DNA of 8,081 bases from DATHGT01 sp035317605 (GTDB taxonomy: Bacteria; Methylomirabilota; Methylomirabilia; Rokubacteriales; CSP1-6), in contig DATHGT010000359.1 of assembly GCA_035317605.1 (NCBI GenBank), positions 1 through 8,081 on the forward strand, in the 5' to 3' direction. Below are positions 6,241-8,081 of the stretch, in pieces. Within the stretch, counting starts at the first letter, position 1; every line of letters starts with the position of its first letter. Below the pieces are notes generated by a model. The model was not told the origin of the DNA and ran no database searches. It worked only from the letters and a program-made list of their open reading frames with translations. Made by a program: the position numbers and the translations under genes.

Positions 6241-6990
6241 ATGGATCTCCTGGTCGGTAGCCTCGCGCTGAGGCCCTACGTGTTCCTGTTCCTGGCAGCG
6301 TTCCTGATCGCGGGAGCGTGCGATCTCGGTCTTCGCCGCACGCTCCTGTTCGGTGGAGTGGTCTGGCCGATCGCCTGGGCCGCCGAGTGGTCCTCCGTCC
6401 AGGTCGGGATCCCGTTCGGCCTGTACCACTACACGGGGCTCACGCGCGGCCAGGAGCTCTACGTCGACGGGATCCCGTTCTTCAGCTCGCTCTCGTTCAC
6501 GTTCCTGGCGTACGCCGCGTATTGCCTGACCAGGCGGGTCTTGGCCGGGATACACGCATCGTCGGCGTCGAGGGCGGTGCTCGCGGGGTTCTTCATGATG
6601 ATGCTCGACGTGGTCATCGACCCGGTGGCCGTCCGGGGTGAGCGCTGGTTCCTCGGGAACCTCTTCTACTATGCAAATGGCGGCGTGTATTTCGGGGTCC
6701 CGCTGTCCAACTTCGCCGGCTGGTGGCTCGTCGGCGCGATCGCTGTCTTCGCGTACGAGGCGTGCGCGCGGCCCGATCGCTCGCGCGATCCTGGCCGGAT
6801 CGGACCCGGAATCGCGTTATACTACGCGGTGTTTCTGTTCAACCTGGCGATCACGGGGTGGATCGGTGAGTGGAAGCTGGCGTCGGCCGGGTTCGCCTTC
6901 CACGCGCTGATGGCGTTGGCGATCGTGACCATCGTGGGCTGGGCTCCGATGCGAAGCATCCTGGAGACGGGGAGAGTCGAGCGGGCATGA
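6241..6990 (+). CDS. CruF-family ('carotenoid biosynthesis') integral membrane protein
   Basis: This polytopic membrane protein of 249 residues belongs to the CruF/bisanhydrobacterioruberin hydratase family (Pfam Caroten_synth). Characterised members add water across a terminal C=C bond of acyclic carotenoid ends. Family landmarks are AEW at 48-50, GIPFGLYHYT at 56-65, then VDGIPFF and SLSFTFLAYA, the D123/D127 pair in MLDVVIDPVA, and a WFLG...YFGVPLSNFAGWW block near 140-166. About seven hydrophobic segments are present. I chose ATG 6241 because MDLL...LRPYVFLFLAAFL resembles usual family N termini. An in-frame ATG at 6220 (adding seven residues) has a slightly better GGATGG ribosome site and is possible. 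The gene is divergent from shc, and its TGA overlaps the hpnH ATG. No phytoene synthase, desaturase or lycopene gene is visible here, so a carotenoid substrate is uncertain. Its place in a hopanoid locus suggests action on a triterpenoid or related isoprenoid (inference). Confidence 0.86.
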   Translation: MDLLVGSLALRPYVFLFLAAFLIAGACDLGLRRTLLFGGVVWPIAWAAEWSSVQVGIPFGLYHYTGLTRGQELYVDGIPFFSSLSFTFLAYAAYCLTRRVLAGIHASSASRAVLAGFFMMMLDVVIDPVAVRGERWFLGNLFYYANGGVYFGVPLSNFAGWWLVGAIAVFAYEACARPDRSRDPGRIGPGIALYYAVFLFNLAITGWIGEWKLASAGFAFHALMALAIVTIVGWAPMRSILETGRVERA

Positions 6991-8009
6991 GCGTACCGAT
7001 CTCGCAGATGTGGACCGTGGCCTCCTACGTGATCCGGCAGAAGCTCGAGCGCCGGGCGCGCTATCCACTCGTGCTGATGCTCGAGCCCCTCTTCCGCTGC
7101 AACCTGGCCTGCGCGGGGTGCGGCAAGATCCAGTACCCGCCGCAGATTCTCCGCAAGCACCTCACCGTCGAGCAGTGTCTGCGAGCGGTGGAGGAGTGCG
7201 GCGCCCCGATCGTGTCGATCCCCGGCGGCGAACCGCTCATGTACCCGGACATCGGCCGCCTGGTCCGCGAGCTGGTCGCCCGCAAGAAGTACGTCTATCT
7301 CTGCACGAACGCCATCCTGCTCGGGGAAAAGCTCGAGGCCGGCGTCTTCGCGCCCTCGAAGTACCTGACGTTCAGCGTCCACCTCGACGGCCTGCGCGAG
7401 GAGCACGACGACGCGGTCTGCCGCGAGGGCGTCTACGACACCGCGGTGGCGGGGATCAGGGAGGCCCTGCGGCGCGGGTTCCGGGTGACCACGAACACCA
7501 CGCTCTTCGACGGGGCCTCGCCGATCCGCATGCAGATGTTCTTCGACGAGATGATGGACCTCGGGGTCGAAGGCATGATGGTCTCCCCGGGCTACAGCTA
7601 CTCGAAGGCCCCCGACCAGGAGCACTTCCTGCGACGGCAGAAGACCCACGAGCTGTTCCGCAAGATGCTGGAGCATCCCAAGCCGCGCTGGAAGTTCAAC
7701 CAGTCGCCGCTCTTCCTCAAGTTCCTGATGGGCAAGCAGGACTTCGAGTGCACGCCCTGGGGCAACCCCACGTTCAACGTCTTCGGCTGGCAGCGCCCCT
7801 GCTATCTGCTCCAGGAGGGCTACGCCGCCACGTTTGCCGAGCTGCTCGAGACCACGAAGTGGGAGCAGTACGGCCGGGCCAGCGGCAACGAGAAGTGCCA
7901 GGACTGCATGGTCCACTGCGGACACGAGCCCACCGCGGTCAACCACACGTTCTCGTCCCTCCGCGGGTTCCGCGACACCGTGGTCGCCACCGTCACCGGC
8001 AAGCTGTGA
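6987..8009 (+). CDS. hpnH: Hopanoid biosynthesis radical SAM protein HpnH (adenosylhopane synthase)
   Basis: HpnH is a radical SAM enzyme that joins the 5'-deoxyadenosyl moiety of SAM to hopene (diploptene), making adenosylhopane, the first intermediate of C35 extended hopanoids. The 340-residue product shows the 4Fe-4S/SAM motif C38-x3-C42-x2-C45 (FRCNLACAGC), the SAM-contacting GGEP at 80-83, and the characteristic N terminus MSVPISQMWTVASYVI. A C-terminal cysteine set (C304, C307, C311 in CQDCMVHCGHEPTA) is also typical of HpnH. The ATG lies in an ATGA overlap with the upstream CruF-like gene, with GGAGAG at 6971-6976 as ribosome site. A longer in-frame extension back to 6870 would lie inside that gene and lacks family similarity, so I rejected it. 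It pairs functionally with shc on the other strand: Shc supplies its hopene substrate. HpnG and later side-chain enzymes are not in this window. Confidence 0.97.
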   Translation: MSVPISQMWTVASYVIRQKLERRARYPLVLMLEPLFRCNLACAGCGKIQYPPQILRKHLTVEQCLRAVEECGAPIVSIPGGEPLMYPDIGRLVRELVARKKYVYLCTNAILLGEKLEAGVFAPSKYLTFSVHLDGLREEHDDAVCREGVYDTAVAGIREALRRGFRVTTNTTLFDGASPIRMQMFFDEMMDLGVEGMMVSPGYSYSKAPDQEHFLRRQKTHELFRKMLEHPKPRWKFNQSPLFLKFLMGKQDFECTPWGNPTFNVFGWQRPCYLLQEGYAATFAELLETTKWEQYGRASGNEKCQDCMVHCGHEPTAVNHTFSSLRGFRDTVVATVTGKL

Positions 8010-8081
8010 TGCGCGACGACGACGATCTTCGGGCCTCTGAAGCGTCGGCTCGGTCGTCGGACGACCTCACCTCCTACGGCC
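8009..8081 (+). CDS. Possible start of a downstream operon gene, truncated by the window edge
   Basis: An ATG at 8009-8011 overlaps the hpnH stop codon by one base (TGATG), a classic coupled-translation junction. It opens a frame with no stop to the end of the window. The 24 visible codons read MRDDDDLRASEASARSSDDL and then TSYG, a very polar, acidic and serine-rich beginning that does not identify a family. A GTG at 8006 is an alternative start in the same frame. There is no strong Shine-Dalgarno sequence, as expected if translation is coupled to hpnH. Given the tight packing of the neighbours, a real gene is plausible, but 73 bases cannot prove it or name its function. Confidence 0.45.
   Translation, partial: MRDDDDLRASEASARSSDDLTSYG

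Noticed and set aside
6815..6830. A TATACT -10-like sequence within the CruF-like gene
   Set aside because: No matching -35 element is found at the right distance, and the bases are explained as codons for a membrane segment.
6870..6986. An N-terminal extension of hpnH
   Set aside because: It lies wholly within the coding region of the upstream gene in another frame. The family N terminus starts at the ATG at 6987, in an ATGA overlap with a ribosome site.
6822..7946. A minus-strand open frame of about 370 codons opposite hpnH
   Set aside because: hpnH on the plus strand has all its iron-sulfur and SAM motifs. The opposite frame is an antisense shadow without motifs.

Overview
The window is GC-rich, gene-dense bacterial DNA. 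It holds two divergent gene sets that share a very short start region near 6220-6241. The genes are a squalene-hopene cyclase, an HpnH-type radical SAM enzyme and an Mla-type lipid ABC transporter. Together they point to a Gram-negative (diderm) bacterium that makes extended hopanoids. The GC-rich, tightly packed, overlapping layout would fit a soil or sediment lineage such as Rokubacteria/Methylomirabilota or a deltaproteobacterium-like group. That placement is inference only; no phylogenetic marker gene is present.

Leftward set (6221 down to 78, minus strand), in transcription order: squalene-hopene cyclase (shc), mlaE permease, mlaF ATPase, mlaD MCE protein, mlaC periplasmic lipid-binding protein, a sugar/alcohol-phosphate nucleotidyltransferase, and a CDP-alcohol phosphatidyltransferase. 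Spacing is tight: shc/mlaE overlap by 8 bases, mlaF/mlaD are 11 bases apart, mlaD/mlaC 42 bases, mlaC/nucleotidyltransferase 6 bases, and the last two genes overlap by 4 bases (GTGA). The exception is a 100-base mlaE-mlaF gap. It holds a degenerate 40-bp tandem duplication that includes a second copy of the mlaF start codon.

Rightward set (6241 to the right edge, plus strand): a CruF-family membrane protein (the 'carotenoid biosynthesis' family), then hpnH overlapping it by 4 bases (ATGA). A further reading frame begins at 8009 inside the hpnH stop codon (TGATG) and runs off the window.

A working model (inference) is one locus for making, modifying and moving hopanoids. Shc cyclises squalene to hopene. 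HpnH adds a 5'-deoxyadenosyl group to give adenosylhopane, the C35 precursor. The nucleotidyltransferase and CDP-alcohol transferase look like a two-step module that makes a CDP-activated polar group and attaches it to an acceptor lipid. The MlaFEDC genes would form an inner-membrane/periplasm lipid shuttle. The CruF-like protein, in a window with no other carotenoid gene, is the least explained member. The most novel points are the linkage of shc to an Mla transporter, the CDP-head-group pair at the end of that operon, and the CruF-like gene next to hpnH.

No RNA genes, CRISPR arrays, insertion sequences or clear rho-independent terminators were seen. No stretch of more than 300 bases lacks a gene.
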